Shown here in pieces: positions 27,953 to 37,017 of a DNA stretch of 56,001 nt. The translations under genes and the position numbers were made by a program. The stretch is from an uncultured Flavobacteriales bacterium (GTDB lineage: Bacteria; Bacteroidota; Bacteroidia; Flavobacteriales_D; CAJJDF01), in the NCBI GenBank assembly GCA_938009745.1, contig CALLII010000012.1, forward strand, positions 1-56,001, given 5' to 3'. The stretch's first letter is position 1. The number at the start of each line of letters is the position of its first letter. Under the pieces are notes generated by a model. It was not told the origin of the DNA. It did no database searches and was given only the letters and a program-made list of their open reading frames with translations.

Positions 27953-29185
27953 ATGAGTATTGTTTACGCACTTATTATTCGTTTTTATCGCATCATGATT
28001 AGCTTGGTTTCATTATGGAACCCAAAAGCTAAAAGGTGGATTGCAGGCAGAAAAAAATGGGAAAGTAACTTATCTAAAGCAATAGGAACCAAAGAAAATA
28101 TTCATTGGTTTCATTGTGCATCATTAGGAGAATTTGAACAAGCTCGTCCTCTTATCGAAAAGATAAAAAAAGAGAAACCTGACACTTCAATTTTAGTCTC
28201 TTTTTTCTCTCCATCTGGATATGAACAAAGAAACAATTACGAGCTTGCTGATTACGTTTGTTACCTCCCTTTGGATACAAAATTGAATGCTAAAAAGTTT
28301 ATTTCTGGTTTAAATATTACCAAAGCATTTTTTGTAAAATACGAAGTTTGGCCAAATTATTTTAAGCAGCTAAACAAACAAAAAATAGATTTTTACATCA
28401 TTTCGGCAACTTTCCGTAAGAGTCAAATTTACTTTAAACCAACTGGGGTGTGGTTCAAGAATTTATTGAAATTACCAACACAAATTTTTGTACAAGATGA
28501 AGCTTCTAAAACATTATTATCAATGAATAATATTGACTGTATTGTTGCAGGAGACTCAAGATATGATAGAGTTTTATCTACTGCTAAAAAAGCCGTTCCA
28601 AACAAAATTATTGAGCAGTTTTGTAGCAGTAAATTTACGCTTGTAGCTGGCAGTAGTTGGGAAAAAGAAGAAGAGCTTATTTTAAAAGCTTTTTACAACT
28701 CAGATAAGTTTTTTAAGATTGTTTTTGCTCCTCATGACATCAGTGAAAGCCATGTAAAAGGAATACTTGATAAAATAAAAAAAGATACAAAATTCATTCG
28801 ATATTCTGATGTAAAAGAAGGTGTAAATTTACAGAATTTTGATATTTTAATTTTAGATAATATTGGGCTACTTTCCAATGCGTATCAATATGGATCGGCA
28901 GCATTTGTTGGAGGAGGTTTTAATAATGCACTTCATAATATTTTGGAGCCAGCTACTTTTGGTCTACCAGTTTTTTATGGAAATAATCATGCTAAATTTC
29001 CCGAAGCAAACGACATGAAAAAGAATGGAGCTGGAGTTGATATTGAGGGTTATCTTGATTTTGAAATGGAACTAGGATTAATTCTCGAAAACAAAAAAGT
29101 GTTGGCCAGAAAAATAGATTTAAACAAAAATTTTATTCAATCTAGAACTGGGGCAACAGACCTAATTTATACCGATTGTATATAA
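27953..29185 (+). CDS. waaA: 3-deoxy-D-manno-octulosonic acid (Kdo) transferase
   Basis: Adds Kdo to lipid A precursor at the inner membrane; 410 residues. It has an N-terminal membrane anchor (IVYALIIRFYRIMISLVSL), the IHWFHCASLGEFEQARPLIE motif with the catalytic-region Glu, and a C-terminal nucleotide-sugar binding site, AAFVGGGFNNALHNILEPATFGLPVFYG. This shows a lipopolysaccharide-making envelope. The ATG at 27953 lies 15 bases after a terminator, so its promoter must lie within or just before the hairpin. Confidence 0.95.
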   Translation: MSIVYALIIRFYRIMISLVSLWNPKAKRWIAGRKKWESNLSKAIGTKENIHWFHCASLGEFEQARPLIEKIKKEKPDTSILVSFFSPSGYEQRNNYELADYVCYLPLDTKLNAKKFISGLNITKAFFVKYEVWPNYFKQLNKQKIDFYIISATFRKSQIYFKPTGVWFKNLLKLPTQIFVQDEASKTLLSMNNIDCIVAGDSRYDRVLSTAKKAVPNKIIEQFCSSKFTLVAGSSWEKEEELILKAFYNSDKFFKIVFAPHDISESHVKGILDKIKKDTKFIRYSDVKEGVNLQNFDILILDNIGLLSNAYQYGSAAFVGGGFNNALHNILEPATFGLPVFYGNNHAKFPEANDMKKNGAGVDIEGYLDFEMELGLILENKKVLARKIDLNKNFIQSRTGATDLIYTDCI

Positions 29186-29272
29186 GCTAAGTGGTATAAA
29201 ATTAAGATTTATTCGCTTTGTCAATCCGTTTATCTTTAATACATTCACACTTCAAAAATTTTTATTCATACT

Positions 29273-31588
29273 ATGAGGAATTTTTTTTCAATTCTACTTG
29301 CTTTATTTATTACTTTAAGTTCTTTTACTCAAGAAGGAACAATTAAAGGATTTGTTTATGACAAAGAGTCTGGAGAGCCCGTTATTTTTACTACGGTAAT
29401 GTTGAAAGGGACATCCATTGGAATTTCTACAGATGTAAATGGGTATTACAGTATTACTAAAATTGCTCCAGGAGAATACATACTAACTGTAGCTAACTTA
29501 TCCTATCAAACTTTTGAATTTCCTGTTACTATAGGTAGTAATACTATCATTTCTAAGAACATTTATTTGACAGAAGATACTAAGATGTTGGATGAATTTG
29601 ATGTAAGTGCGGAGCAACAAGAAGCTAGGACAGAGATAAAAATGTCAATGACCAAAGCAACTGGTGATGATATAAAAGATATTCCTGCAATTGGAGGTGA
29701 TGCTGATATTGCAACCTATTTCCAAACTGTGCCAGGAGTTGTAACAACTGGTGATCAAGGAGGGCAAATGTATGTAAGAGGTGGTTCTCCAATTCAAAAC
29801 AAAGTATTACTTGATGGAATGATTATTTACAATCCATTTCACTCAATTGGTTTTTTCTCCGTTTTCGAAACAGAAATTATTCGAAATGCTGACATTTACA
29901 CTGGTGGATTTAATGCTGAGCATGGAGGTAGAATTTCTTCTATAATGGATATTACTACGCGTGATGGAAATCCAAATTCTACTAAAGCAAGGTTTTCTGC
30001 ATCACCATTTATGGCAAAGGTAGTTCTTGAAGGACCATTAAAAAAAGCGAAGAAAGAAGGAGATGGAACTATATCTTATGTTTTAACTGGTAAGCACTCA
30101 TACTTAGATCAAACTTCTAAAGTATTGTATCCATATATTGATACCACAGGGGAAGGATTACCTTTTGGATTCACTGATTTATATGGAAAACTAACTTTCA
30201 AAAGTAGAAATGGAAGTAAATTTAACTTATTTGGATTTAACTTTAGGGATAATGTAAATTACCGATCTATCTCAAACTTAAGTTGGGGTTCTTGGGGAGT
30301 TGGATCAAATTTCTTATTGGTTCCAGGTTCCTCTAGAGTATTGATTGAAGGTAAATTCTCTATTTCGGATTATAACTTAAACCTAACTGAGCTAAATGGT
30401 CAAACACGTTCTTCTGGGATAAACAGTTTTAATTTTGGGTTTGATTTTAAATACTTCATTAAGGAAAGTGAATTAAAATACGGTATTGAAGTTTCGGGTT
30501 TTGGAACAGATTTTAGTTATGTGAATTCTACCAATGCAACAATATCTCAACAAGAAAATACTACAGAGATTGGTTCATACATTTCCTACAGAATTGTAAA
30601 AGGATTGATGGTAATTGAGCCAAGTTTTAGGCTTCAGTATTATGCAACATTAAAGGAAGCTTCCCCTGAGCCAAGATTAGGGTTCAAGTATAACGTAGAT
30701 GAAAACTTTAGAATTAAGTTAGCAGCCGGGATGTATTCTCAAAACTTAATTGCAGCAAACTCTGATAGAGATGTGGTAAACTTATTTTACGGTTTCTTAT
30801 CAGGACCAGAAAATTTACAAAATGAATTTACTGACGAAGATGGAAATACTAGAGATGTAACGCACTCGCTACAAAAAGCAAATCACTTAATCGTAGGTGC
30901 TGAGGTAGATTTATCTAAAAAGGTAAGTATAAATGTAGAAGGTTATTACAAAAGGTTTACTCAGCTTACTAATATAAATAGAAACAAAATTTTTAACGAA
31001 AGTGATAATTTAGATGTTCCTGAAATCTTGGTTAAAGATTTTGTAATTGAAACTGGTGATGCTTACGGAGTAGATTTTGTTACAGAATACAACAATAAAA
31101 AACTTCGTTTGTGGGGAGTTTATTCGCTTGGTAAAGTAACAAGATGGGATGGTGTAAGAACATACGCTCCTGTATTTGATAGAAGACACTCGATTAACTT
31201 TTTGGGGACTTACAAATTTGGAAAAAAAGAAGATTGGCAAATAAATGCTAGATGGAATTTTGGAACTGGATTACCTTTTACTCAAACTCAAGGTTATTAC
31301 CAAAAGATTGATTTTGACGAAGGAACAGGAACAGACATTACACAAGCTAACGCAGACGAATTAACTGCTGTTTACGCTAATCTTAACGAAGGAAGATTGC
31401 CAACTTACCACAGGTTTGATGTAAACATCAAAAAATTGATAGAGCTAGAAAATTCTGAGTTGGAACTTAACTTTGGAATCACAAATATCTACAACCGTGA
31501 AAACATTTTTTACGTAGATAGATTAACTGCTGAAAAAGTATACCAACTACCAATACTACCAAGTTTTGGAATTGCTTGGAGTTTGTAA
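29273..31588 (+). CDS. TonB-dependent outer-membrane receptor
   Basis: Gated outer-membrane importer of 771 residues. It has a signal peptide (MRNFFSILLALFITLSSFTQ) and a carboxypeptidase-regulatory-like domain at about 22-105 (GTIKGFVYDKESGEPVIFTTVMLKG is its opening region). The plug domain lies about 125-230 (GQMYVRGGSPIQNKVLLDGM) and the barrel follows, ending in a short aromatic strand (FGIAWSL). No SusD partner is adjacent, so it is not a Sus-type glycan system. Substrate unknown. It stands alone between waaA and a convergent gene. Confidence 0.93.
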   Translation: MRNFFSILLALFITLSSFTQEGTIKGFVYDKESGEPVIFTTVMLKGTSIGISTDVNGYYSITKIAPGEYILTVANLSYQTFEFPVTIGSNTIISKNIYLTEDTKMLDEFDVSAEQQEARTEIKMSMTKATGDDIKDIPAIGGDADIATYFQTVPGVVTTGDQGGQMYVRGGSPIQNKVLLDGMIIYNPFHSIGFFSVFETEIIRNADIYTGGFNAEHGGRISSIMDITTRDGNPNSTKARFSASPFMAKVVLEGPLKKAKKEGDGTISYVLTGKHSYLDQTSKVLYPYIDTTGEGLPFGFTDLYGKLTFKSRNGSKFNLFGFNFRDNVNYRSISNLSWGSWGVGSNFLLVPGSSRVLIEGKFSISDYNLNLTELNGQTRSSGINSFNFGFDFKYFIKESELKYGIEVSGFGTDFSYVNSTNATISQQENTTEIGSYISYRIVKGLMVIEPSFRLQYYATLKEASPEPRLGFKYNVDENFRIKLAAGMYSQNLIAANSDRDVVNLFYGFLSGPENLQNEFTDEDGNTRDVTHSLQKANHLIVGAEVDLSKKVSINVEGYYKRFTQLTNINRNKIFNESDNLDVPEILVKDFVIETGDAYGVDFVTEYNNKKLRLWGVYSLGKVTRWDGVRTYAPVFDRRHSINFLGTYKFGKKEDWQINARWNFGTGLPFTQTQGYYQKIDFDEGTGTDITQANADELTAVYANLNEGRLPTYHRFDVNIKKLIELENSELELNFGITNIYNRENIFYVDRLTAEKVYQLPILPSFGIAWSL

Positions 31589-31596
31589 AGAGATTG

Positions 31597-32058
31597 CTAG
31601 TTTTCTAGATTCTTAAATATCTCTCCAAAATCATCCCAGAAATCATGGGCGCTCACAATATTTTTTTCTAGAAACTGAAAGGTTTCTTGCCAAGTATCTT
31701 TGTTAAAAATTGATACGTTATGTAGCTCCACATATATCCTTGAAACATCCCCATAATCCCTATCATAATTTGGTTCCCAAATAAGATTGTGCTCAAAAGA
31801 ATCAGTAATTACTGATTTTAATTCTTCAAACTGCTCATAAAACAAAGCACGCAAACCGTCATCATTGTGTTGAATATCAAAAGAGAAAAAAGCCTTTTTC
31901 TTGGTAACATCTAACCTAAAGTAAATGTCTTTGCACTTGGTGTTGTAATTTACCCACCTTATTTTATTTTCATATTGATGGTTGTACTTTTTCATGTATA
32001 TCCCAAATGAGGTCCAGAAGTCCTTTCGTAGTCTTTTACTTTCTTCTTTTGAGTACAT
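31597..32058 (-). CDS. DUF4268 domain protein
   Basis: Cytosolic protein of 153 residues that opens with SKEESKRLRKDFWTSFGIYM and has WVNYNTKCKDIYFRLDVTKKKAFFSFDIQH in the middle. I recognise this as the DUF4268 type seen in Bacteroidota, often as a stand-alone gene. Activity unknown. It converges with the TonB receptor gene, with only eight bases between the stops. Confidence 0.8.
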   Translation of the reverse strand: MYSKEESKRLRKDFWTSFGIYMKKYNHQYENKIRWVNYNTKCKDIYFRLDVTKKKAFFSFDIQHNDDGLRALFYEQFEELKSVITDSFEHNLIWEPNYDRDYGDVSRIYVELHNVSIFNKDTWQETFQFLEKNIVSAHDFWDDFGEIFKNLEN

Positions 32059-32123
32059 AGTTCAATTATAATATGAAAACGTAAAGAAACTAATTTTTTG
32101 ATAAACATAAAATTCTTTACCAA

Positions 32124-32213
32124 TTACCGTTTAATCAATAATGCCTCCCACTGGCTCAAAATTAGGGTAGATACACCAAAAACCATTAACAAAGCGCTAA
32201 CAATTACGTACAT
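32124..32213 (-). CDS. Possible very small membrane protein (29 aa)
   Basis: The minus strand from an ATG at 32213 reads MYVIVSALLMVFGVSTLILS followed by QWEALLIKR and a stop. This is one hydrophobic helix with a positive C-terminal end, the typical shape of a small membrane protein. It lies between the DUF4268 and LytTR genes. A 29-codon frame can occur by chance and no promoter is clear, so it is only a candidate. Confidence 0.3.
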   Translation of the reverse strand: MYVIVSALLMVFGVSTLILSQWEALLIKR

Positions 32214-32247
32214 TATGGTATAATAACGATCTTAAAAACAACAGGCT

Positions 32248-32982
32248 ATGAAACTTAATACTATCATAATTGATGATGAAGCAAATGCTAGAGAAAATTT
32301 GCAAATACTTATAAATGATTATTGTCCAAGCCTAAATGTTGTAGGAATGGCAAGTAATGTTAATCAGGCCAAGATTCTTATTAATCAATTTAATCCCGAA
32401 GTTGTTTTTTTAGATATTGCAATGCCCGGAGGAGATGGTTTTTCTCTTTTAGACCAATATGACGACAGAAAATTTTCAGTAGTGTTTACAACAGCTCATT
32501 CTGAGTTTGCTCTTAAAGCTTACAAAGCTGATGCGATTGACTATATCCAAAAACCAATAGATATTGACGAATTACAAAAAGCTCAAGAAAAAGTAATGAA
32601 ATTGAGTAACATAGTATGGGATGACCTACATAAAAACCAAGCTACTACCGAAGATGAAATTGCTAAAATTGCAATTCCTACTCGAAGTGGATATATGTTC
32701 ATTGAGAATAAGGATATATTATATTTTAAAGCAAGTGAAAATTATACTGAAATATTTTTGACCTCTGGTAAAAAGATTATAAGTAGTAAGACGATTAAGA
32801 GATATGAAGAAAAAGTTAATCCTCATATTTTTTATAGAGTTCATAAGTCCTTCATTATTAACAAACACAATCATTTGAAAGAGCTTTCAAGACAAATGGG
32901 TAATTTTGCAGTAATGACTAATGGAGAGCACATTCCAATAGCTCGAAGACGTTTAACGGATTTCATGAAAGAAATTGCATAG
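32248..32982 (+). CDS. LytTR family response regulator
   Basis: DNA-binding regulator of 244 residues. The receiver (about 1-120) has IIIDDEANARENL, phospho-acceptor Asp56 in VVFLDIAMPGGDG, switch Thr in VVFTTAHSEFALKAY and Lys in YIQKPIDIDEL. The LytTR part (about 140-244) has KDILYFKASENYTEIFLTSGK and IFYRVHKSFIINKHNHL. No histidine kinase gene is adjacent. It resembles the regulator at 19505 but lacks its phosphorelay partners. Confidence 0.93.
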   Translation: MKLNTIIIDDEANARENLQILINDYCPSLNVVGMASNVNQAKILINQFNPEVVFLDIAMPGGDGFSLLDQYDDRKFSVVFTTAHSEFALKAYKADAIDYIQKPIDIDELQKAQEKVMKLSNIVWDDLHKNQATTEDEIAKIAIPTRSGYMFIENKDILYFKASENYTEIFLTSGKKIISSKTIKRYEEKVNPHIFYRVHKSFIINKHNHLKELSRQMGNFAVMTNGEHIPIARRRLTDFMKEIA

Positions 32983-33037
32983 TATTAAACTCACTAATTA
33001 TTGTTATATTTAAGTCTAACAAAAAAAATAATTAGAA

Positions 33038-33529
33038 ATGAGTTTAGAAGATATTCAAAGAAAAGCAGCTGAAGCAGCTCGAAATGCACAAGCTAATTTA
33101 AATAATGCAGAAAGTGAAGTTAATTCGCAAATTGCAGAAGCACAAAATTTTATTCAAGCAAGAGGAGTAGATACTTCGAGAATGGAATTTCAATTTGAAA
33201 ACAATACTTTTCATTTAGGCGGTACTGTAGAAACAGGAGAGCAACTTCAGAAATTAGCTGAGGTTACTACTAATTCTGGCTCAACTAGTGCAATTGTAAA
33301 TAATGTAGAATTAGAAGATTTAACTCCAAGAAACATTATGATGAAGGTTGTTACTAAAGGAAGTAACCTTAATGTAAGAGGAGGTGCTGGAACTGACCAT
33401 GACGTAGTTGGAAAATTTCCTAACGGAAGCCAAGTACAAATTGTAAAAAAACCACAAAGTGATTGGTATCATGTAAAAAGTAATGATGTTGAAGGATATT
33501 GCCACACAAATTTCTTGAAAGAAATTTAG
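33038..33529 (+). CDS. BON-like plus bacterial SH3 domain protein
   Basis: Protein of 163 residues. An Ala-rich helical start (residues 1-45) is followed by a BON/LysM-accessory-like domain (about 46-103, FHLGGTVETGEQLQKLAEV). A bacterial SH3 domain comes last (about 107-163, GSNLNVRGGAGTDHDVVGKF, ending DVEGYCHTNFLKEI). SH3b domains commonly bind peptidoglycan or peptides, yet no signal peptide or membrane helix is visible. Either the protein is cytosolic or it leaves by a non-Sec path. It has its own terminator. Confidence 0.8.
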   Translation: MSLEDIQRKAAEAARNAQANLNNAESEVNSQIAEAQNFIQARGVDTSRMEFQFENNTFHLGGTVETGEQLQKLAEVTTNSGSTSAIVNNVELEDLTPRNIMMKVVTKGSNLNVRGGAGTDHDVVGKFPNGSQVQIVKKPQSDWYHVKSNDVEGYCHTNFLKEI

Positions 33530-33554
33530 AAAGTAGTTTAAATAGTTTAGAATT

Positions 33555-33581
33555 AAAGAGGTGTTTTACACCTCTTTTTTT
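33555..33581 (+). terminator. Rho-independent terminator, overlapping the recQ stop
   Basis: AAAGAGGTGT (33555-33564) pairs with ACACCTCTTT (33568-33577) around a TTT loop, and Ts run to 33581. It ends the SH3 gene on the plus strand. The stop codon of the convergent recQ gene (33566-33568) begins within the loop, so recQ reads through the hairpin. On the minus strand only a short T tract follows. Confidence 0.88.
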
Positions 33582-35488
33582 GTGAGTTTTAATTGGTGAT
33601 TTTCTGTTTGGGCAAGTTCATTATTGTCTAGCTTCCATTGAATTACTTCAATAACTTCTTTTTCACCAAAAGAGCCTAGGCTGTTAACCAAATCTTTAAT
33701 ACTTTTTGATTCAGATTGTAATAGAGCAACAAGTTTTTTATCAATGAAAGAAAAAGTGTTATTGGAAATAGACTTCTTGGTTTGAGCTATGCAGATATCA
33801 CAAATACCACAGTTTTCGAATTCTGATTCATCAAAATAAGACAGTAGTAATTTACTTCTACAAATTACTTCCGACTCACAGTATTTAAACATAAAATCCA
33901 ATTGAGATTTCTTGATCTTCTTTCTATCAGCATAAATCTCTTTAGGAATTCTTAACCTGTCTTCATGAACTCTATCTTGGGTATAAGTAAGCAAAGGAAC
34001 ATCCGAAGCTGGCTGATAATCAATTATCTCTATAGAAGTTAAGTGAGCAAGCATTGTTTCTACTTCCTTTTCAGTCTTTTTAAGAGCGTTACCAATTAGG
34101 TAAGGAGATATTTTACAATAACTATCAAAAATTCCTTCATTCTTCCTCAATAAGAACTGAATTAACCCCTCGTATGGAGCATTTCTTACTTGAAACGTAT
34201 AAAGCTCCGAATTAGAAACTATAGATTTAACTCTTGGGTGACGATAAATAGCTTCTGATAAAAAAACATAATCAGCCAATGATAAAATAGATAGACAATG
34301 ATGTGCAACAATTACCTGAAAATTAAACTGATTACAAAACTCAGTAATGTTAAATTCATAATTAGTAAACTGTCCGCCACCAATTGCCAACCTAAAGTAG
34401 TTCCCAAGTGCATTATATACTTTTTTGATCATATCTAATTCTGGAAACTCCAGTTCATGAAATCTTTCTAGGCTTAGTTTATCACTTGGTTTGTAAAGTA
34501 ATGCCGCAAAAGACTTTTTACCATCTCTTCCTGCTCTCCCTGCCTCTTGAAAGTAAGCTTCAGGTGAAGCTGGTAGTTCCATATGTACAACTACACGAAC
34601 ATTCGGTTTGTCAATTCCCATCCCAAAAGCATTGGTAGCCACAATGGTTTTTACTTTTTCGTCAATCCAGTTTTTCTGTTTTTCATCTCGGTCTTGTTGC
34701 CCTAAACCACCATGGTAATAATCTGCAGAAATACCATTTTGGGTTAAGTATTGAGCAACTTCCATAGTGCTTTTTCTTGTATTGGTATACACAATGGAAG
34801 AGCTGTTTGCCTTTTTCAAAATCTTAATAAGTCGTTCTCTTTTATTCTCTTCTTGCAGAACTAAATATCCTAAATTTTCCCTTGCGAAACTTTGTTTTAT
34901 GATGTTCTCTTTTTCGATAGATAATTGCTCCGAAACATCTTCAATCACTCGCTTATTAGCCGTAGCAGTAACTGCCAAAAAAGGAACAGACTTATCTATA
35001 ACCTCTCTTAAATCCTTAATTTTTTGATAAGCTGGTCTAAAATCGTGACCCCATTGCGAAATACAATGAGATTCATCTACCGCAATTAAATTCACTTTCA
35101 TTTTAGCTACTCTGACCTGAAAAATCTCAGTTTGCAAGCGCTCAGGAGAAACATATAGGAACTTGTAATCGCCATACACACAGTTATCTAGTGCAATGTC
35201 TATTTCTCGTTTATTCATTCCCGAGAAAATAGCCAAAGCCTTTATTCCTCTTTTGTTCAGGTTCTCAACCTGATCTTTCATAAGAGCAATAAGGGGAGAA
35301 ACTACAATGCATATTCCTTCATTAAGCATTCCGGGAATTTGATAGCATATAGATTTACCTCCTCCAGTTGGCAACAAAGCTAGTGTATTATTCCCATCCA
35401 AAACGGAGTTAATAATATCTTCTTGCGAATCACGAAAAGAATCGTAACCCCAATATTGTTTTAATATGTCGTGACTATTTTGGATCAT
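33566..35488 (-). CDS. recQ: ATP-dependent DNA helicase RecQ
   Basis: Superfamily 2 helicase for DNA repair and fork rescue, 640 residues from the ATG at 35488 (MIQNSHDILKQYWGYDSFRD). A TTG at 35530 is less likely. Walker A is LLPTGGGKSICYQIP, the DEAH-type box VDESHCISQWGHDFRPAY and motif VI YFQEAGRAGRDG. The RecQ zinc site has Cys residues in CESEVICRSK and ENCGICDIC. The C-terminal 110 residues are a poorly conserved extension rather than a clear HRDC domain. Many Bacteroidota have two recQ paralogs, so this may not be the only one. Confidence 0.95.
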   Translation of the reverse strand: MIQNSHDILKQYWGYDSFRDSQEDIINSVLDGNNTLALLPTGGGKSICYQIPGMLNEGICIVVSPLIALMKDQVENLNKRGIKALAIFSGMNKREIDIALDNCVYGDYKFLYVSPERLQTEIFQVRVAKMKVNLIAVDESHCISQWGHDFRPAYQKIKDLREVIDKSVPFLAVTATANKRVIEDVSEQLSIEKENIIKQSFARENLGYLVLQEENKRERLIKILKKANSSSIVYTNTRKSTMEVAQYLTQNGISADYYHGGLGQQDRDEKQKNWIDEKVKTIVATNAFGMGIDKPNVRVVVHMELPASPEAYFQEAGRAGRDGKKSFAALLYKPSDKLSLERFHELEFPELDMIKKVYNALGNYFRLAIGGGQFTNYEFNITEFCNQFNFQVIVAHHCLSILSLADYVFLSEAIYRHPRVKSIVSNSELYTFQVRNAPYEGLIQFLLRKNEGIFDSYCKISPYLIGNALKKTEKEVETMLAHLTSIEIIDYQPASDVPLLTYTQDRVHEDRLRIPKEIYADRKKIKKSQLDFMFKYCESEVICRSKLLLSYFDESEFENCGICDICIAQTKKSISNNTFSFIDKKLVALLQSESKSIKDLVNSLGSFGEKEVIEVIQWKLDNNELAQTENHQLKLTKKEV

Positions 35489-35522
35489 TACAAGGATAAA
35501 AATACGAAATGCCAGTTGTTTT

Positions 35523-35555
35523 TTGTTCAATTGTTTCCATTCATTCTTATCTTTG
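35523..35555 (+). promoter_or_regulatory. Promoter of flavin reductase-like gene
   Basis: TTG at 35523-35525 (within TTTTG) and an exact TAnnTTTG box, TATCTTTG (35548-35555), are 22 bases apart. Transcription would start near 35562, about 12 bases before the ATG at 35574. It lies in the divergent gap before recQ. Confidence 0.5.
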
Positions 35556-35573
35556 GTAAAACAAATTTTAATT

Positions 35574-36467
35574 ATGCTTACAATTACTCCTTCAGAAATT
35601 ACTGTACCAAAATTACATCACTATTTATTGGGAGCAGTTGGACCTCGTCCAATAGCTTTTGCAAGTACAATTGATAAAGATGGGAACAAAAATTTAGCTC
35701 CATTTAGTTTTTTCAATGTATTTAGTGCTAATCCACCAATTATGGTGTTTTCTCCAGCTCGTAGCGGACGAACTAACACTACTAAAAATACATTTGATAA
35801 CGTAAAAGAAGTGGCTGAAGTAGTAATTAATATTGTGAATTACAGTATTGTAGAGCAAATGTCTTTAGCTAGTTCACCTTTTGGTGCAGATGTTGATGAA
35901 TTTGTAAAATCGGGATTAACTCCAATAGCTTCGGAAACTGTGAGGCCATTCAGAGTAAAAGAATCTCCCGTACAATTTGAGTGTAAAGTAAACGAAGTGG
36001 TAGAGTTAGGAACCGAAGGAGGTGCAGGAAACTTAGTAATTTGCGAAGTAACCAAAATTCATATTGATGAATCTATTTTAGACGAAAACGGAGCAATAGA
36101 TCAGCACAAAATTGATTTAGTATCCCGAATGGGAGGAAACTGGTATTGCAGAGCAAATGCCGAATCCATGTTCGAAATTAAGAAGCCAATTATGACAATT
36201 GGAGTAGGTTATGATGCTATCCCAGAAGACATTAAAAACAGTAAAATCTTATCAGGAAACGACCTTGGTAAATTAGGAGGAATAGAAGAATTACCTAACG
36301 AAACAGACGTAAACGACCATAAATTAATTGAATTAAGTGAGTTGTTTGTCGATTTAGAAGACGAACAAGATAAGCTAGAATTGGAGCTTCACAAAAGAGC
36401 CAAACAAGAATTGAAAGAAGATAGGCTGAAAGAAGCTTGGATGACGCTTTTGGCTTTTAATGAGTAA
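35574..36467 (+). CDS. Flavin reductase-like FMN-binding protein
   Basis: Protein of 297 residues from the ATG at 35574; the upstream TTG at 35523 lies in the promoter and is not used. The first ~200 residues are a flavin-reductase-like split barrel (LLGAVGPRPIAFASTIDKDG, FSFFNVFSANPPIMVFSPA), expected to bind FMN. The remaining 90 residues are helical and charged with no known motif. Partner and substrate are unknown. Confidence 0.88.
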   Translation: MLTITPSEITVPKLHHYLLGAVGPRPIAFASTIDKDGNKNLAPFSFFNVFSANPPIMVFSPARSGRTNTTKNTFDNVKEVAEVVINIVNYSIVEQMSLASSPFGADVDEFVKSGLTPIASETVRPFRVKESPVQFECKVNEVVELGTEGGAGNLVICEVTKIHIDESILDENGAIDQHKIDLVSRMGGNWYCRANAESMFEIKKPIMTIGVGYDAIPEDIKNSKILSGNDLGKLGGIEELPNETDVNDHKLIELSELFVDLEDEQDKLELELHKRAKQELKEDRLKEAWMTLLAFNE

Positions 36468-36526
36468 TTGTTGATATATTGTGAGTATCGGGTTAGATTA
36501 ATTATCAAAATCTTGATATGAATTAA

Positions 36527-36534
36527 TACCTTTG
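36527..36534 (+). promoter_or_regulatory. Putative -7 promoter box
   Basis: TACCTTTG is an exact TAnnTTTG match, 31 bases before the ATG at 36565. The -33 element is not at a normal distance, so this is moderate support only. Confidence 0.35.
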
Positions 36535-36564
36535 TAGAATCTTAAATAATATAAAAAATAAGGA

Positions 36565-36933
36565 ATGGAATTAGCAGGAAAAGTAAAAGTGATATTTGAC
36601 AAACAAACGTTTGGAAGTGGATTTGAAAAAAGAGAAGTAGTAGTTACTACTCAAGAACAGTATCCACAAGACATTAAGTTTGAAGTGTACAAAGAAAAAT
36701 GTGCTATGTTAGATAACTTCGCAGTAAACGAAGATGTAACAGTGCATTTTAATCTAAGAGGAAACGAATACAATGGAAAGTATTTTGTGAATCTTAACGC
36801 ATGGAAAATTGATAAAGGAGCAGCAGGAGCTTCACCAGAAGGAAATGTAGTGCCAGATAATGCCGCACCATTACCAACTTCTGAATCACCATTTGATTCT
36901 GGAAGTGATGGAGGAGATGATTTACCGTTTTAA
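36565..36933 (+). CDS. DUF3127 (OB-fold-like) protein with SSB-like acidic tail
   Basis: Protein of 122 residues. The body (about 1-90) matches the DUF3127 type (GKVKVIFDKQTFGSGFEKRE, YPQDIKFEVYKEKCAMLDNF), a short OB-like domain thought to resemble single-strand DNA binding proteins. The end reads PFDSGSDGGDDLPF. This is very like the acidic DDxPF tail with which SSB recruits repair proteins. The match suggests a role at single-stranded DNA. It lies 97 bases after the flavin reductase gene and has a strong terminator. Confidence 0.85.
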   Translation: MELAGKVKVIFDKQTFGSGFEKREVVVTTQEQYPQDIKFEVYKEKCAMLDNFAVNEDVTVHFNLRGNEYNGKYFVNLNAWKIDKGAAGASPEGNVVPDNAAPLPTSESPFDSGSDGGDDLPF

Positions 36934-36957
36934 CTAAAAAAGTAAATATTGAAAATG

Positions 36958-36986
36958 AAAGGGACGATTTTATCGTCCCTTTTTTT
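36958..36986 (+). terminator. Rho-independent terminator
   Basis: GGGACGAT (36961-36968) pairs with ATCGTCCC (36972-36979) around a three-base loop, extended by A-T pairs at the base and followed by Ts to 36986. It ends the DUF3127 gene. Confidence 0.92.
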
Positions 36987-37017
36987 GTAACTTGTTTCTT
37001 TAAATTAACTTAATTAA

